From: Heliomicrobium undosum
Lineage (GTDB): Bacteria; Bacillota; Desulfitobacteriia; Heliobacteriales; Heliobacteriaceae
NCBI RefSeq assembly: GCF_009877425.1
Contig: NZ_WXEY01000002.1
Location: forward strand, 138,960-202,959
Length of the DNA: 64,000 bases
Reading direction: 5' to 3'
Shown: positions 1-8,475 of the stretch, one piece after another
Layout: the number at the start of each line of letters is the position of its first letter
How positions within the stretch are numbered: position 1 is the stretch's first letter
Position numbers and translations under genes: made by a program
Notes under the pieces: generated by a model
The model's database searches: none
Seen by the model: the letters and a program-made list of their open reading frames with translations, nothing else
Told to the model about the DNA's origin: nothing

Positions 1-6
1 TTCCAT
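1..6 (-). CDS. Start of a gene running off the left edge
   Basis: Only the first two codons (ATG GAA on the minus strand) lie in the window. A GGGAGG ribosome site sits nine bases upstream of the ATG, which makes a real start likely. Nothing can be said about the product. Confidence 0.4.
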
Positions 7-83
7 GATTATACTCCTCCCTTTTTAAAGTCCCCTGTTCTCTTAATCTTGTGTTTCTCTCAGTTTTGTTTTTTCGGAGTCAA

Positions 84-123
84 CACCAGATAAACAGGTG
101 GATAAATCTGGCGCTGTTTTTTT
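84..123 (+). terminator. Probable intrinsic terminator
   Basis: A CCAGAT/ATCTGG stem is followed on the plus strand by a run of seven T at 117-123. It lies just upstream of the SOS promoter and would insulate it from read-through. The loop is long and no plus-strand gene is visible before it. Confidence 0.4.
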
Positions 124-135
124 AACCCGCTCCCC

Positions 136-177
136 ATGACAATGGGAGCTTATGTTCGTATAATAGAACTGATGTTC
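136..177 (+). promoter_or_regulatory. SigA-type promoter with LexA box
   Basis: ATGACA (136-141) and TATAAT (159-164) are separated by exactly 17 bp. GAACTGATGTTC at 166-177 matches the Gram-positive LexA core GAAC-N4-GTTC and covers the expected transcription start. A weaker half-match, GAATATATGTTC, follows at 181-192. The genes downstream are a YolD-like protein and a Y-family polymerase, which are classical SOS targets, so LexA repression is the natural reading. Confidence 0.75.
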
Positions 178-211
178 TGAGAATATATGTTCCAATAAAG
201 GAGGGAACGCC

Positions 212-562
212 TTGGATGAACGCACCCGCGCCTTTTTCACCCACAACCGGCTCTGGCAGGGATCCCGCATGATCCTGCCGGAACACCGGGCTGGCGCTGT
301 TGAGAGTGCCCGGGAAGCGGCTCGCTCCATGCCGCTTCCTTGCCCCACCCAAGAATACCTGGAGGAGATCCAGGCGCTGGTCCTCGCAGCGCGCGATGCA
401 GGCCGCGCCATCACGCTGCTCGTCAACCGCGAGGGCCGGCTGGAGAAGCTCACCGGCATCCCCTTGAGTGTAGGGCAACCGCCAGGAACGTTGCGCTGGC
501 GCCGGGCCGGTACGGTCGATGGGCTGGCCATTGAGGCCATCGTGGGGGCGGAAGAGCCGTGA
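212..562 (+). CDS. YolD-like protein
   Basis: A 116-residue protein starting at TTG, seven bases after AAAGGAGGG. Its stop overlaps the GTG start of the Y-family polymerase by four bases, so the two are translationally coupled. Small YolD-family proteins sit directly upstream of UvrX/YqjW-type polymerases in Bacillus, and position, size and SOS control all fit. Sequence similarity cannot be confirmed by eye, so the family name rests partly on context. The molecular role of YolD proteins is not well defined. Confidence 0.65.
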   Translation: MDERTRAFFTHNRLWQGSRMILPEHRAGAVESAREAARSMPLPCPTQEYLEEIQALVLAARDAGRAITLLVNREGRLEKLTGIPLSVGQPPGTLRWRRAGTVDGLAIEAIVGAEEP

Positions 563-1788
563 AGGTTGAGCCGACGGTCCTTCTGGCGGACATGAATTCC
601 TTTTATGCCAGCGTCGAGATGGCCCACAACCCGACCTTGCGGGGACAGCCGGTGCTCGTCTGCGGCGATCCGGAACGGCGGCATGGCATCATCCTGGCCG
701 CCTCCCGGGAAGCCAAGCGTCGCGGAGTAAAGACGGCCATGACCGTCGGCGAGGCCCGGGCGATCTGCCCTGACGCGGTCTGTGTGCGCCCGCGCATGAG
801 TCTTTACTTAGAGGTATCCTGGCAAATCCAGCAGATCGCCCGCACCCTTTCGCCGCTGGTGGAGCCCTACAGCGTGGACGAACTGTTCATCGACGTGCGG
901 GGCGCCGAACACATCTGGGGTGACGCCGTTGAGGCGGCCGGGATTTTCCGGCAAAGGGTCTGGGAGGCGGTAAAGGTCCCCTGCTCGGTCGGCGTCGGCC
1001 CCAACAAGTTCCTGTCCAAGATGGCCTGTGACGTGGAGGCGAAAAAAAGCCCCTCCGGCGTGGCGCTCTGGAGGGCCGATGATGTGGAAGCAAAGCTGCA
1101 TCCCCTGCCGACAGGCAAGATGTTCATGGTGGGCTCGCGGATGGAGCGGCATTTTCGCAACATGGGCCTGCTCACCATCGGCGATTTGGCCCACTACCCC
1201 GTCCACTACCTGACGCGGCGCTTCGGTCTTCGCGGCGCCGTCTACCACAACCTGGCCTGGGGGCGCGACTGCTCGCCGGTTTGCCCGGACTCGCTGGAAC
1301 AGGCCAAGAGCGTCGGCCACTCCATCACCCTGCCCCGCGACTACCACCACAGCGACGACATTGAACTGGTGCTGCTGGAGTTGACCGATGAGGTCTGCCG
1401 GCGGGCGCGTAAACTGGGCAAGGCAGGGCGGACCGTCTCCGTCGGCCTGCGCGCTTATGACCTGACACGGGGGTTCTACCGCCAGACGGCCCTGCCCTCC
1501 CCCTCCAACCTGTCGGGGGCGGTTTTTGAAAAGGCGCAGTTGCTCTTTCGCCGGCACTGGGACGGCCGCCCTGTCCGCACGGTCACCGTGGACCTGAGCG
1601 GTCTTGAAGAAGACGGCGCCCTCCAGCAGGAACTGTTCCGTGACATGGATCGGCAGGACCGGGTGAGCCGGACTATGGACCGCATCCGCGACGCCCTGGG
1701 AACGACGGCCATCGTCCGCGCCTCCTCCCTCCTGCCGTCCAGCCAGGCCCGGGATCGCGCCGTAAAGATCGGCGGCCATTACCGGTAA
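559..1788 (+). CDS. Y-family translesion DNA polymerase (UvrX/DinB type)
   Basis: A 409-residue error-prone polymerase that copies across damaged bases. The catalytic carboxylates are visible: D11 in ADMNSFYASVE and D107/E108 in YSVDELFIDV. The helix-hairpin-helix stretch CSVGVGPNKFLSKMA follows near residue 150. Length is normal for the family. It starts at GTG, overlaps the YolD-like gene by four bases and shares its LexA-boxed promoter, so it should be induced by DNA damage. The association with YolD favours the UvrX/YqjW branch over a constitutive DinB. Confidence 0.93.
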   Translation: MKVEPTVLLADMNSFYASVEMAHNPTLRGQPVLVCGDPERRHGIILAASREAKRRGVKTAMTVGEARAICPDAVCVRPRMSLYLEVSWQIQQIARTLSPLVEPYSVDELFIDVRGAEHIWGDAVEAAGIFRQRVWEAVKVPCSVGVGPNKFLSKMACDVEAKKSPSGVALWRADDVEAKLHPLPTGKMFMVGSRMERHFRNMGLLTIGDLAHYPVHYLTRRFGLRGAVYHNLAWGRDCSPVCPDSLEQAKSVGHSITLPRDYHHSDDIELVLLELTDEVCRRARKLGKAGRTVSVGLRAYDLTRGFYRQTALPSPSNLSGAVFEKAQLLFRRHWDGRPVRTVTVDLSGLEEDGALQQELFRDMDRQDRVSRTMDRIRDALGTTAIVRASSLLPSSQARDRAVKIGGHYR

Positions 1789-1901
1789 TGACCAGTAGGC
1801 GACATGGGGCGGTGAGAGCGGTTGTTTCGATGACCATTGACCTTGTTGCGCTGATGATGCTTGCGCCTCGGTAAAAATGCCTGTCGCCCTGGCGATGCCT
1901 G

Positions 1902-3629
1902 TTATCCTGCGGCTTCGACGTCCTTGGGGAAGCCGGTATCACCGGAAAGATCGGCCAGATCCCGCCAGCCCTCATTGCGCAGGCGGAACTGGAGGGAACC
2001 GTCGTAATCGTTGACCTCCGGCAGCCCGAGAAGGGCCAGCGTTCCTTGGGGGTTGGCCTGACGGAAGGCCTCGGCCTGGTTAAAGCCGATGGCAGTCACC
2101 CCCTGGCCGCTGAGGCGGAGATGGCTGCCATCCCGGCCCATAAAGCGGACCTGCTCGGGCCGAAAAGGCGCCAGGAGAAAATTGGGCCGGGGAAAGCCGG
2201 CGCCGTAGGGAGCGAACCCCTCGATCTGTGCCACCAGCGCCCTGTCCATTTTGTTAGGGCCCAGGACGTAATCGATATCCACCGTGGGGACGAAGAGATC
2301 GGCCGGCATTTGGCGGACTGCCGCATCGAGGCGGCGGCGCAAGGCGGCCAGGTTTTCCTTGGCCAGAGAACAGCCGGCTGCCATCTCGTGGCCACCGCCC
2401 TTGAGCAGCAAGTCGGCGCAGCCGTCGACGAGGTGGTCCTTGACGGAGAAGCCCTTGACACTACGGACAGAGCCTTTGAGGACGCCTGCTTCGTGGCTGT
2501 CGGTGAGCGCCAGCGCGGGCCGGTGGTAGGCCTCCTTGAGCCGGGAGGCGATCAGCCCCACGATCCCCTCGTGGAAGGACGGGTCATAGACGACGATGAA
2601 TCCCGGCGATCCCTCGCCCTGCGCCCGGGCCTGGTCGAGGGCTGCCTCGGTCTGGCGGCGGGTCAGTTCCTGCCGCTCCTCGTTGACCTTCCGCAGTTGG
2701 GCAGCCAACCCGGCGGCCCGACTGCGGTCCGGTGTCAGCAGGAGCTCCACCGCCGCTGCGGGCACGCCGTCGATGCGGCCGGTGGCATTGAGCATGGGGC
2801 CGAAGATGAAGCCGAGGTGATAGTGGGCGTTCACCTCCCCCTTCAGGTCGGCGGCATCCTTGATGGCTTGCAGGCCGATCCGCGTCCGGTTGCCCCAGTT
2901 GGTCAACTTCAGGCCGTTTTTGATGAAAATACGGTTTTCTCCCGTCACAGGCATCACATCGGCCACTGTGCCGAGGGCGACGAGGTCGAGGGAGCGCAGG
3001 ATTTCGCGCGGTCTCCCCGCTGCCTGGAAGAGGATCTGCATCACCTTGAAGGCTACGCCGACCCCGGCCAGGTGTTTCTCGGGATAAGCGCAACCGGCCT
3101 GTTTCGGATTGACGATGGCGTCAGCCGGCGGCAGTTCTTCGCCTGGTTCATGGTGATCGGTGACAACGACCTGCATCCCCAATTCCCGGGCTCGTCGGAC
3201 GGCGTCGCCGGCGCTGATCCCGTTGTCGACGGAGATGATTAACCGGGGCGTTCCCCTTCGCGCGATCTCTTCGACGCCGAGTGGGTGCATGCCGAATCCC
3301 TCTACGAAACGGCTGTTGATGTACCAGTCTACCGAGGCGCCCAATTTGGTCAGGCTCTCCACCAGGAGCGCCGTTCCGGTGACACCGTCGCAGTCGTAGT
3401 CGCCGTACACGGTGATGGGAACTTGCTGGTCGATGGCGTCACCGATGATCGCTGCCGCAGCGGCAGCGCCTTTTAGTTGCCGAGGGTCGTGCATGTCTTC
3501 GATGCCGGAACGGATAAACCGTTCCGCTTCAGCAGGCCCAATCCCTCGCCGGGCGAGCAGCGCCGCCTGAAAAGGGGTGAGTCCAGGATAGGATGGTATC
3601 TGTTGTGTTGATGGGAAGATCCACCGCAT
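1902..3629 (-). CDS. recJ: RecJ-like single-strand 5'-3' exonuclease
   Basis: A 575-residue DHH-family nuclease. VYGDYDCDGVTG (about residues 74-85) is the first metal-binding motif and VVTDHHEPG carries the DHH triad. A later KGGGHEMAAGCS stretch matches the DHHA1 domain. RecJ trims 5'-ended single strands in recombination and mismatch repair. The ATG at 3629 was chosen because a GGAGG lies seven bases upstream; the frame stays open 29 codons further but without a ribosome site. It converges on the polymerase gene across a 113-bp gap with nothing recognisable in it. Confidence 0.92.
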   Translation of the reverse strand: MRWIFPSTQQIPSYPGLTPFQAALLARRGIGPAEAERFIRSGIEDMHDPRQLKGAAAAAAIIGDAIDQQVPITVYGDYDCDGVTGTALLVESLTKLGASVDWYINSRFVEGFGMHPLGVEEIARRGTPRLIISVDNGISAGDAVRRARELGMQVVVTDHHEPGEELPPADAIVNPKQAGCAYPEKHLAGVGVAFKVMQILFQAAGRPREILRSLDLVALGTVADVMPVTGENRIFIKNGLKLTNWGNRTRIGLQAIKDAADLKGEVNAHYHLGFIFGPMLNATGRIDGVPAAAVELLLTPDRSRAAGLAAQLRKVNEERQELTRRQTEAALDQARAQGEGSPGFIVVYDPSFHEGIVGLIASRLKEAYHRPALALTDSHEAGVLKGSVRSVKGFSVKDHLVDGCADLLLKGGGHEMAAGCSLAKENLAALRRRLDAAVRQMPADLFVPTVDIDYVLGPNKMDRALVAQIEGFAPYGAGFPRPNFLLAPFRPEQVRFMGRDGSHLRLSGQGVTAIGFNQAEAFRQANPQGTLALLGLPEVNDYDGSLQFRLRNEGWRDLADLSGDTGFPKDVEAAG

Positions 3630-3725
3630 GGGGTCGCCTCCGGTCTGCTTTTTCAAATTAAAACCTTTACGGTGTTTGATGTAGGCGCGTGTATAGGGGG
3701 CTAGCGGGGGCGCCAATCCCGACGG

Positions 3726-4565
3726 TCACCGGCGGCGATCGAAAAAGGGCGCCACCTTTCCGCTCTCCCGGTTTTCCTGTAGCCGCTCAGGGGACAAGAC
3801 ACCCCGGACCGACATATGGACATTCGTTCGTCCCAAGGCGAGGACGCCGTCATCGGGAAAGGGATAGTCGCAAGGCGCGAAGAAACCGGCGCGGCACCAC
3901 CCGGCATCCATCTGAGGCACCTGGGGAAGCTTGCCGACGATGCCGCTCAGCGCCACATAGACCTGATTTTCAATGGCCCGCGCCTGGCAGCAGTGGCGAA
4001 CGCGCCAGTAGCCGTCGGCGCCGTCCGTGTAGGATGGGCAGAGGATAATCGTAGCGCCCTCGTCAGCCACCTGCCGGGCGGCTTCCGGAAATTCGATATC
4101 ATAGCAGATCAGGATCGCCAGGCGGCCCAAGGGGGTGTCAAAGACCTGGAACTGGTCGCCGGCAGACAGCTTCCAGGCACGCCGCTCTTCCGGCGTGAGG
4201 TGGACCTTGGCCTGTTTTTCCACTCTACCATCGGGGAAAAAGAGGAAGGCCGTGTTATAAAAACAGCCCCCTTCCCGGATGATATGGGTGCCGCCAAGGA
4301 TAATCATGCCTGTATCCCGGCTGAAACGGCGGAAGGCGGACAGGTATTCGCCGGTGTGCTCATCCAGATAGCGGCAGGCCTCGTCATGGTCCATGGCCGG
4401 AACGAGGGCCAACAGGTGGCCTGTCAGGTACTCAGGAAACAGCACGAACGAGCTGCCTTCTTTTTGGGCCTGGCGGATCTGCGCCTCCACCCGGCGCCAA
4501 AAGTCTTCCTTCGATGCAATCGGCTTGATCCCGTATTGGACGACGTGGGCTACTGTCTCCTTCAT
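3726..4565 (-). CDS. Carbon-nitrogen hydrolase (nitrilase superfamily)
   Basis: About 280 residues. The Glu-Lys-Cys triad is visible as VLFPEYL, KVHLTPEERR and ILICYDIEFPEA. The family cleaves amides or nitriles in the cytoplasm; the substrate here is unknown. The start ATG at 4565 has AAGGAG seven bases upstream and overlaps the stop of the GNAT gene by four bases (ATGA). In several Bacillus-type proteins (YhcX is the example I know) a GNAT domain and a nitrilase domain form one polypeptide, so this pair looks like the same enzyme split in two. Confidence 0.9.
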   Translation of the reverse strand: MKETVAHVVQYGIKPIASKEDFWRRVEAQIRQAQKEGSSFVLFPEYLTGHLLALVPAMDHDEACRYLDEHTGEYLSAFRRFSRDTGMIILGGTHIIREGGCFYNTAFLFFPDGRVEKQAKVHLTPEERRAWKLSAGDQFQVFDTPLGRLAILICYDIEFPEAARQVADEGATIILCPSYTDGADGYWRVRHCCQARAIENQVYVALSGIVGKLPQVPQMDAGWCRAGFFAPCDYPFPDDGVLALGRTNVHMSVRGVLSPERLQENRESGKVAPFFDRRR

Positions 4566-5200
4566 GGCGATGCTCCTTCCCCGGCCAGGCGCGGGTTTGG
4601 CCATTCGACCAGGATGGCCTTGTTCAGCGACTCCGCATCGTCCAGGTAGCCGTCAAGCACCTGCAGCGGTCTTAGACCTTGTTTGAGCATAAAAGTCAGC
4701 ACGAGATCGGTGAGTTCGCCGGAGGCCACGCGACGCACATACTCGTCACAGGTCATCTCAGCTGCGTGGCGGTGAAAGCCCGGAATCCGGCATCCGGCCA
4801 AAAAGCGCTTCAGCCCCGTCCGGATAACAAGTTGTTTCCGGGCCTCGTATAATGCGCCGGCCACGCCGCATCCCCGGTAGGCGGGCCGAACGCAGACATC
4901 GATGCCATAGAGGCTGTCGCCGTCAGGCTGATGGCTGCGCCGGATATAGCCGTTGTCAGCCACCTCGGACCATGTATGAGGCTTGCCGTCGTACTTGATC
5001 AGCAGCGCCGTCGCTGATCCGACGAGTTTGCCCGCCAGTTCCGCCACCATAGCCCCCTCTGGGTAGGTCTCTACATGGGCGGCGATTTGCTCCCGGCACC
5101 ACCAGAGTTCTTCTGGAAAAGGCGGCGGAAAGGCCTCCCGCTGGATATCGAGCAGGCCTTCGAAATCTTCCAATGTATAGGGACGGACGATGAGGCCCAA
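4562..5200 (-). CDS. GNAT-family acetyltransferase, partner of the nitrilase
   Basis: About 212 residues from a TTG at 5200 that has GGAGGGG seven bases upstream. The acetyl-CoA loop is seen as GIDVCVRPAYRGCGVAGALYEARK. The extended C-terminal part is larger than a minimal GNAT, as in the N-terminal half of GNAT-nitrilase fusions. It is the first gene of a coupled pair with the nitrilase, so the two products probably act together. The acceptor substrate is unknown. Confidence 0.85.
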   Translation of the reverse strand: MGLIVRPYTLEDFEGLLDIQREAFPPPFPEELWWCREQIAAHVETYPEGAMVAELAGKLVGSATALLIKYDGKPHTWSEVADNGYIRRSHQPDGDSLYGIDVCVRPAYRGCGVAGALYEARKQLVIRTGLKRFLAGCRIPGFHRHAAEMTCDEYVRRVASGELTDLVLTFMLKQGLRPLQVLDGYLDDAESLNKAILVEWPNPRLAGEGASP

Positions 5201-5232
5201 GGAACACCCCTCCGACTTTTCTTTCAAATGCA

Positions 5233-5260
5233 AAGGCCCGGCGCACCTTCGCCAGGCCTT
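5233..5260 (-). terminator. Possible terminator after the 5276-5665 gene
   Basis: AAGGCC-GGCG pairs with CGCC-GGCCTT around a short loop. On the minus strand it is followed by TTTGCATTTG, a weak T-rich tail. It lies 16 bp after the stop codon at 5276. Confidence 0.45.
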
Positions 5261-5275
5261 GGAACAGGCGGCCCT

Positions 5276-5665
5276 TCAGGCAGAATGGCCAGGTTCCTTT
5301 TTACAGCAATTGCACCTTTCCTGCGGGATCAGCAAGGCCAATTCACCAGGAGGGATTTCGACTGTCTCTCCTGCCAGGACCTCAATGGAGGCACTGAGGG
5401 GGGTGCAGAATCCCCGGTTTCCAGCAACCAAGAGGGCCATGTGGGTGATCGCCCCCCAAGGCGCCGTCGCTTCCGGGAAGATCACCGGTTTTACGTTGCG
5501 CGCCATGTAACCGTCGCCGGTCCGGACAAGGGCGAAGGTCACAGGCTGGCGCGCGTACCCGCCGTCACGCGCCTCAGCAAGTTCATCCAAATCATAAGAA
5601 CCGTAATAAGATTTAATGAGCACAGGATCCGACGTATAAAGGGCCACCTGGTATTCTCGTTCCAA
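5276..5665 (-). CDS. Phage tail-fibre-like small protein in a host context
   Basis: A 129-residue protein from a TTG at 5665, with AGAGGTGAG just upstream. The segment ARQPVTFALVRTG followed by WGAITHMALLVAGNRGFCTPL resembles small phage tail-fibre proteins. The C-terminal tail is rich in Cys (ERCNCCKKEPG). No other phage gene is within 14 kb, and its neighbours are a GNAT gene and chemotaxis genes. It may be a domesticated phage gene or a false resemblance; the function is unknown. Confidence 0.6.
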   Translation of the reverse strand: MEREYQVALYTSDPVLIKSYYGSYDLDELAEARDGGYARQPVTFALVRTGDGYMARNVKPVIFPEATAPWGAITHMALLVAGNRGFCTPLSASIEVLAGETVEIPPGELALLIPQERCNCCKKEPGHSA

Positions 5666-5710
5666 CGATTCTCACCTCTTGAGCGGCTATCCGCCTTCAT
5701 CGTTCGTCGA

Positions 5711-6175
5711 TCACTTTTGATTGAATCCGAAGTTTACGTCGATTTTCATCCCATCCACGACGTATTCGACAGTGAGAAACCGACTGTTGCAGATGGTGAC
5801 TGTCGAATTTTGCCCCAGGATAATCGTGGGCGGGGAGATATCCATCTTGATTTGCCGGCTTTCCAGGGTCATGGCCGCATTGGCTGTCAGCATATTGACG
5901 AGTTCCGATACGGCGCTTTGAGCCAGCGCGTCAAAGGTATCAACAGGCATGCCGCCCATCATTGTCGAAGCGATTTTCTTGGATACCTCTTCGGTCAGGT
6001 TGTAGGCGATATTGCCCGCCACATCACCAGTCGTGCCGATGAGGACGATCACGCCTTTGCCGGAGACGAAACGCTCGCCGACAGAGAGCTTTCCCCGGGT
6101 GATCTGCTGGAAGCCGAGCATGGGCAGCACATTATGGAGGGCTTCGAGGAAGGGATCGATGTGTTTAACGTCCAC
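5711..6175 (-). CDS. cheX: CheX-type CheY-P phosphatase
   Basis: A 154-residue CheC/CheX/FliY-family protein. The GTG at 6175 gives the N-terminus VDVKHIDPFLEALHNV, typical of CheX, with GGAGG eight bases upstream. The active-site pattern E-x2-N is visible in AVSELVNMLTANAA. CheX removes phosphate from CheY in the cytoplasm. The gene overlaps the end of the REC-CheX fusion gene, so both come from one transcript. Confidence 0.85.
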   Translation of the reverse strand: MDVKHIDPFLEALHNVLPMLGFQQITRGKLSVGERFVSGKGVIVLIGTTGDVAGNIAYNLTEEVSKKIASTMMGGMPVDTFDALAQSAVSELVNMLTANAAMTLESRQIKMDISPPTIILGQNSTVTICNSRFLTVEYVVDGMKIDVNFGFNQK

Positions 6176-7028
6176 CGAAAACACCTCCAAAGCCGACCAG
6201 CAGGTTCCAGGGACCTTCTCCGGTCTGCGCAGTTGTGCGGAAGCCGATCATTTTAGGATTGATGATCCCCACCTTGCCGAAGAGAATGCTCGGCGAGGTG
6301 AGCCGGAGATTGCCGATGCTGGTGCGGTCGTTGATGCGCGAAACGCCGTGGCCGGCGATGATGTTGCCGATCTCCGCCACAGCGTAGCGCATCTCGTTAT
6401 CGTCCACATCGTCTTTGCGCAGGATGCGGCGCGCCGTTGCCAGCGCCGTTTCAGGGGCGCAATCGAGGATCATTTTCCCCGACCTGCCGCCTGTGATTCC
6501 GATCACGACAGCGATACCCTGGGAGGCGTATTCCGATTCCTGCTCGGAAAGTTCCGACAGAGTCACCGGAGCGGATTGCAAGGCCAAGAGACTGTCTTGC
6601 AAGGCCTGTCGGAACAGTTCAGCGAAAACATGGGCGTCATGCTGATGCTGTTCCCGCTTTTGCAGGATGTCGAGGGCCAAACGGTTCAGTTCTTCCGGAG
6701 GGAAGGGTTTTTGTAGGAAATGAGCAACACCGAGCGCACGCGATCTTCCGACCAGTTCCTGATCGCGCATAGAACTGATCATGATGATATTGGCGTCCGG
6801 ATCAATATCCAAAATCCGTCGGACACACTCCAGCCCATCCATATCGGGCATGGTGACGTCCATCGTCACCATTTGCGGTTTCAGTTCCCGAAACTGTTCG
6901 ACCCCTTCCAGACCGGTGCTAGCCGTTCCAACGACCTGAAAGCGGTCTTCCTGGAGGGAACTCTTGATGATCGACTGGCTGAAGGGCGAGTCGTCGACGA
7001 TGAGAATCCTGTACTTATCGTGGGACAC
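6165..7028 (-). CDS. Response regulator fused to a CheX-like domain
   Basis: 287 residues from a GTG at 7028 with AGAGGGGAG upstream. Residues 1-125 form a receiver domain: ILIVDDS holds the acidic pocket, MVTMDVTMPDMDG the phosphorylation Asp, and FLQKPF the conserved Lys. The C-terminal half is CheX-like, with AVAEIGNIIAGHG in the place of the E-x2-N helix. A CheY-like receiver joined to its own phosphatase-type domain suggests a self-limiting chemotaxis signal. It overlaps the stand-alone cheX downstream. Confidence 0.85.
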   Translation of the reverse strand: MSHDKYRILIVDDSPFSQSIIKSSLQEDRFQVVGTASTGLEGVEQFRELKPQMVTMDVTMPDMDGLECVRRILDIDPDANIIMISSMRDQELVGRSRALGVAHFLQKPFPPEELNRLALDILQKREQHQHDAHVFAELFRQALQDSLLALQSAPVTLSELSEQESEYASQGIAVVIGITGGRSGKMILDCAPETALATARRILRKDDVDDNEMRYAVAEIGNIIAGHGVSRINDRTSIGNLRLTSPSILFGKVGIINPKMIGFRTTAQTGEGPWNLLVGFGGVFGGR

Positions 7029-7280
7029 GGTGGCTCCCCTCTTTCCGCTGTTATTTTGTTCGAAAAGCAGCGGGAAATCATTCGTAGGAATAAACTATCC
7101 TTTCGCTAGTGCTATGTCTTCGGAAAAAACACTACTGTTATGGTAGAACAAAGGGATGCTGTTGTACATACCGGAACTGACGTTTTGTGACCGCTGTACT
7201 CATCAAAAGCAGGCGATTGTAATATATGCGAGAGGTATATCGGAGTAATAGATCCAAAAAATCAAAAATTTGGGCGAAAT

Positions 7281-7332
7281 CCGGGAGGTAAAAGATACTT
7301 CAAAGAGAAAGTAATCTACATCAACCTCCCGG
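7281..7332. other. Strong hairpin in the divergent 418-bp intergenic region
   Basis: CCGGGAGGT at 7281-7289 pairs perfectly with ACCTCCCGG at 7324-7332. The interior adds AGATACTT against AAGTAATCT, so nearly the whole 52 nt folds. It lies about 116 bp upstream of the methyl-accepting protein start. There is no T-tract, so it is not a simple terminator. The rest of 7029-7447 shows no gene and no convincing promoter. Confidence 0.5.
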
Positions 7333-7447
7333 CATACCGGTCACCGCTATCCGCATAGGTTGTTACAATTATCTCCCTTAGAGGTAGATGACCTGATAGA
7401 ATATATAGCCGGATATCCGAATGAATCGATCGGAGGTAGAGTTGATC

Positions 7448-8284
7448 ATGTCACAATTGCCTGTCGCTTTGCAAGACGCGCTCAAATGCGCAGAACTGAT
7501 GTTTCGGATGTTTCACTCGGCTTCCTCTATATTGGTCGCAGATACGGAAGTGATCGTGGGAAAATTTGAGGGTTCGCTCAAGACGCCCATCGAACCGGGT
7601 CACAAATATCCGGACACGACGGTGCTACGGGAGGCTATCCAGCGGAATACGAGGGTGAAGAAAACGTTTTCCAGGGAGAACTCTCCCTTTGGTGTCCCCT
7701 ATACATCTATCGGATTGCCTGTTTACGATCATCATAAGAAGATCGTAGGCGCGATCGGGATGACTGCGCCTGTGGTGGCCTATGAAGAACTGAAAGAGAA
7801 TACGGAAAAACTATACTCTACGCTGTTACATACGACTTCCTCCAGTGAGGCCATTGCCTCCGGGGCCGTCAGGTTCAACGATGCGATGCACGAAATCGTC
7901 GGTGAAACGGCGAGAATCAAAAAAGAACTTGGGACGATCGGTGATGTCATCGCATTGATCAAAAAAATCTCGGATCAGACCAATTTACTCGCCCTCAACG
8001 CCGCTATAGAGGCGGCCAGAGCAGGCGATGCCGGGAGGGGCTTCGCCGTCGTTGCGGAAGAGGTCCGCAACCTCGCGCAAAACACGAATCACAGCGTCTC
8101 CGACATGTCTTCAAAATTGAACAAAATGATCGATTCGCTAAACAACATCGCCTCTAAACTTGAACAACTGGGAGATTTTGCCGAAACGCAAACCGACTCA
8201 ATCGAGGAATTATCGGCAACGATTTGCACGATCCAGGAAACGACCGATAAAATCGCATCGGCCACGAAGAAGCTAGTGGACTAG
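7448..8284 (+). CDS. Soluble methyl-accepting chemotaxis protein
   Basis: About 278 residues. The signalling hairpin is unmistakable: [20 protein letters not shown] followed by [14 protein letters not shown]. The N-terminal 120 residues carry a small sensor-like region with no membrane segment, so the receptor is cytoplasmic. The signalling half is short, with only one methylation-type helix pair. The start may be the ATG at 7448 or the TTG at 7442; the GGAGG at 7432-7436 is five bases from the TTG and eleven from the ATG. It is divergent from the cheX cluster, consistent with a shared pathway. Confidence 0.83.
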   Translation: MSQLPVALQDALKCAELMFRMFHSASSILVADTEVIVGKFEGSLKTPIEPGHKYPDTTVLREAIQRNTRVKKTFSRENSPFGVPYTSIGLPVYDHHKKIVGAIGMTAPVVAYEELKENTEKLYSTLLHTTSSSEAIASGAVRFNDAMHEIVGETARIKKELGTIGDVIALIKKISDQTNLLALNAAIEAARAGDAGRGFAVVAEEVRNLAQNTNHSVSDMSSKLNKMIDSLNNIASKLEQLGDFAETQTDSIEELSATICTIQETTDKIASATKKLVD

Positions 8285-8344
8285 AAGGAGTTTTCGCGTA
8301 ATGACTTTTATGAATTCGGTTATTCTAACCTCGGAGGTGGTCGC

Positions 8345-8467
8345 ATGATTGATCTCCGAGATCTGCACCAACGACGTCTGGAAATGTTCCGACTGTCTCC
8401 ATTCCCCTTTTTCCTTGTAGCGCTGGTGATCAGTGGGTTCTTGTTCGGTCGTTGTCGGAAATGCTAG
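8345..8467 (+). CDS. Small single-span membrane protein (40 aa)
   Basis: The ATG at 8345 has GGAGG seven bases upstream and is followed by 40 codons. An N-terminal charged stretch (MIDLRDLHQRR) leads into one hydrophobic helix (PFPFFLVALVISGFLFG) and a basic Cys-containing tail (RCRKC). A hairpin terminator follows nine bases after the stop. It lies 60 bp after the methyl-accepting protein gene and may be cotranscribed with it. I recognise no family. Confidence 0.5.
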   Translation: MIDLRDLHQRRLEMFRLSPFPFFLVALVISGFLFGRCRKC

Positions 8468-8475
8468 CTGCCTCC

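Noticed and set aside
808-1779. 323-codon minus-strand open frame
   Set aside because: Shadow of the Y-family polymerase gene, no domain content.
2046-3242. 398-codon plus-strand open frame
   Set aside because: It lies antisense to recJ; GC-rich coding DNA leaves the opposite frames open. No ribosome site or domain.
5075-6256. 393-codon plus-strand open frame
   Set aside because: Antisense across three real genes; no recognisable motifs.
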